18,035 bases of DNA from Funneliformis mosseae. Taxonomy: Eukaryota > Glomeromycota > Glomeromycetes > Glomerales > Glomeraceae. The position numbers and the translations under genes are program-made. Positions within the stretch are counted from its first letter, which is position 1. Every line of letters starts with the position of its first letter. The notes beneath the pieces were generated by a model. It did no database searches and was not told where the DNA came from. It was given only the letters and a program-made list of their open reading frames with translations. Below, piece after piece: positions 17,924 to 18,035 of this stretch. The DNA is taken from contig CAJVPP010001761.1 of the NCBI GenBank assembly GCA_910592005.1, positions 1 to 18,035 of the forward strand, written 5' to 3'.

Positions 17924-18035
17924 TCTTCTATAATGTATTACGCCAGTTCCCTCACTAACAAAACTTACCCATGGATTTTAAATAATCGGTGATCGCTTTC
18001 TTATGATTTAACCCTTTAGGTAATAATGGTTTATC
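17924..18035 (+). mobile_element. Start of Helitron-like unit 3, truncated by the window edge
   Basis: TCTTCTATAATGTATTACGCC at the start aligns with the 5' ends at 1010 and 15531, followed by CTCACTAACAAAA and CGGTGATCGCTTTC. It begins immediately after CTAG, so the head-to-tail series continues beyond the window. Divergence increases after about 17965. Confidence 0.65.

Noticed and set aside
1..18035. Alternative genetic code (TAA/TAG as Gln)
   Set aside because: Several stops do fall at likely Gln positions, but others fall at Trp and Arg positions as TGA or TAG, and frameshifts and lost catalytic residues occur too. Decay explains all of them.

Overview
This is an AT-rich eukaryotic window with no intact gene. 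Everything readable is a stack of decayed transposable elements. The element families (Helitron with a Pif1-like helicase, EEP/RT/RNase H non-LTR retrotransposon, BED-finger hAT with small introns) and the extreme AT content suggest a transposon-rich fungal genome, most likely an arbuscular-mycorrhizal (Glomeromycotina, Rhizophagus-like) fungus. The host call is inferred from element style, not from a host gene.

Layout. (1) 1-1007: the 3' end of an autonomous Helitron, with a helicase C-terminus carrying three stops and then a 3' terminus ending in CTAG. (2) 1010-15530: Helitron-like unit 1, with no helicase, split by a large insertion. (3) 15531-17923: unit 2, the same element uninterrupted (2,393 bp). 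(4) 17924-18035: the start of unit 3. The units lie head to tail. At two of the three junctions the CTAG end touches the next 5' end with no spacer; at the first junction only TA intervenes. Each unit has the same order: a conserved 5' end of about 150-240 bp, a T-rich/A-rich strand switch, a long purine-rich (A plus G islands) tract, a conserved body with a decayed coding segment, a G-poor C/A tail, and paired GC-rich hairpins before CTAG.

The insertion in unit 1 is a complete but dead non-LTR retrotransposon on the minus strand (2663-14687). It has a poly(A) end at the left, a 16-bp target-site duplication (2647-2662 and 14688-14703), ORF1 with a damaged CCHC knuckle, and ORF2 with endonuclease, reverse transcriptase and RNase H regions. 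ORF2 is itself split by a hAT-like transposon (6924-11165), which carries a broken transposase with a BED finger and relict introns plus three tandem arrays, one of them 21 units of a 50-bp double-hairpin repeat. Insertion order is therefore Helitron array first, then LINE, then hAT.

Removing the LINE and one target copy leaves unit 1 at about 2,480 bp, close to unit 2. Most recognisable stops and lost motif residues in the helicase, LINE and hAT fit C-to-T or G-to-A changes (Trp, Gln and Arg codons to stops; Cys to Tyr; Asp to Asn; Glu to Lys), pointing to cytosine-deamination or RIP-like decay. No host gene, tRNA, rRNA or CRISPR was seen.
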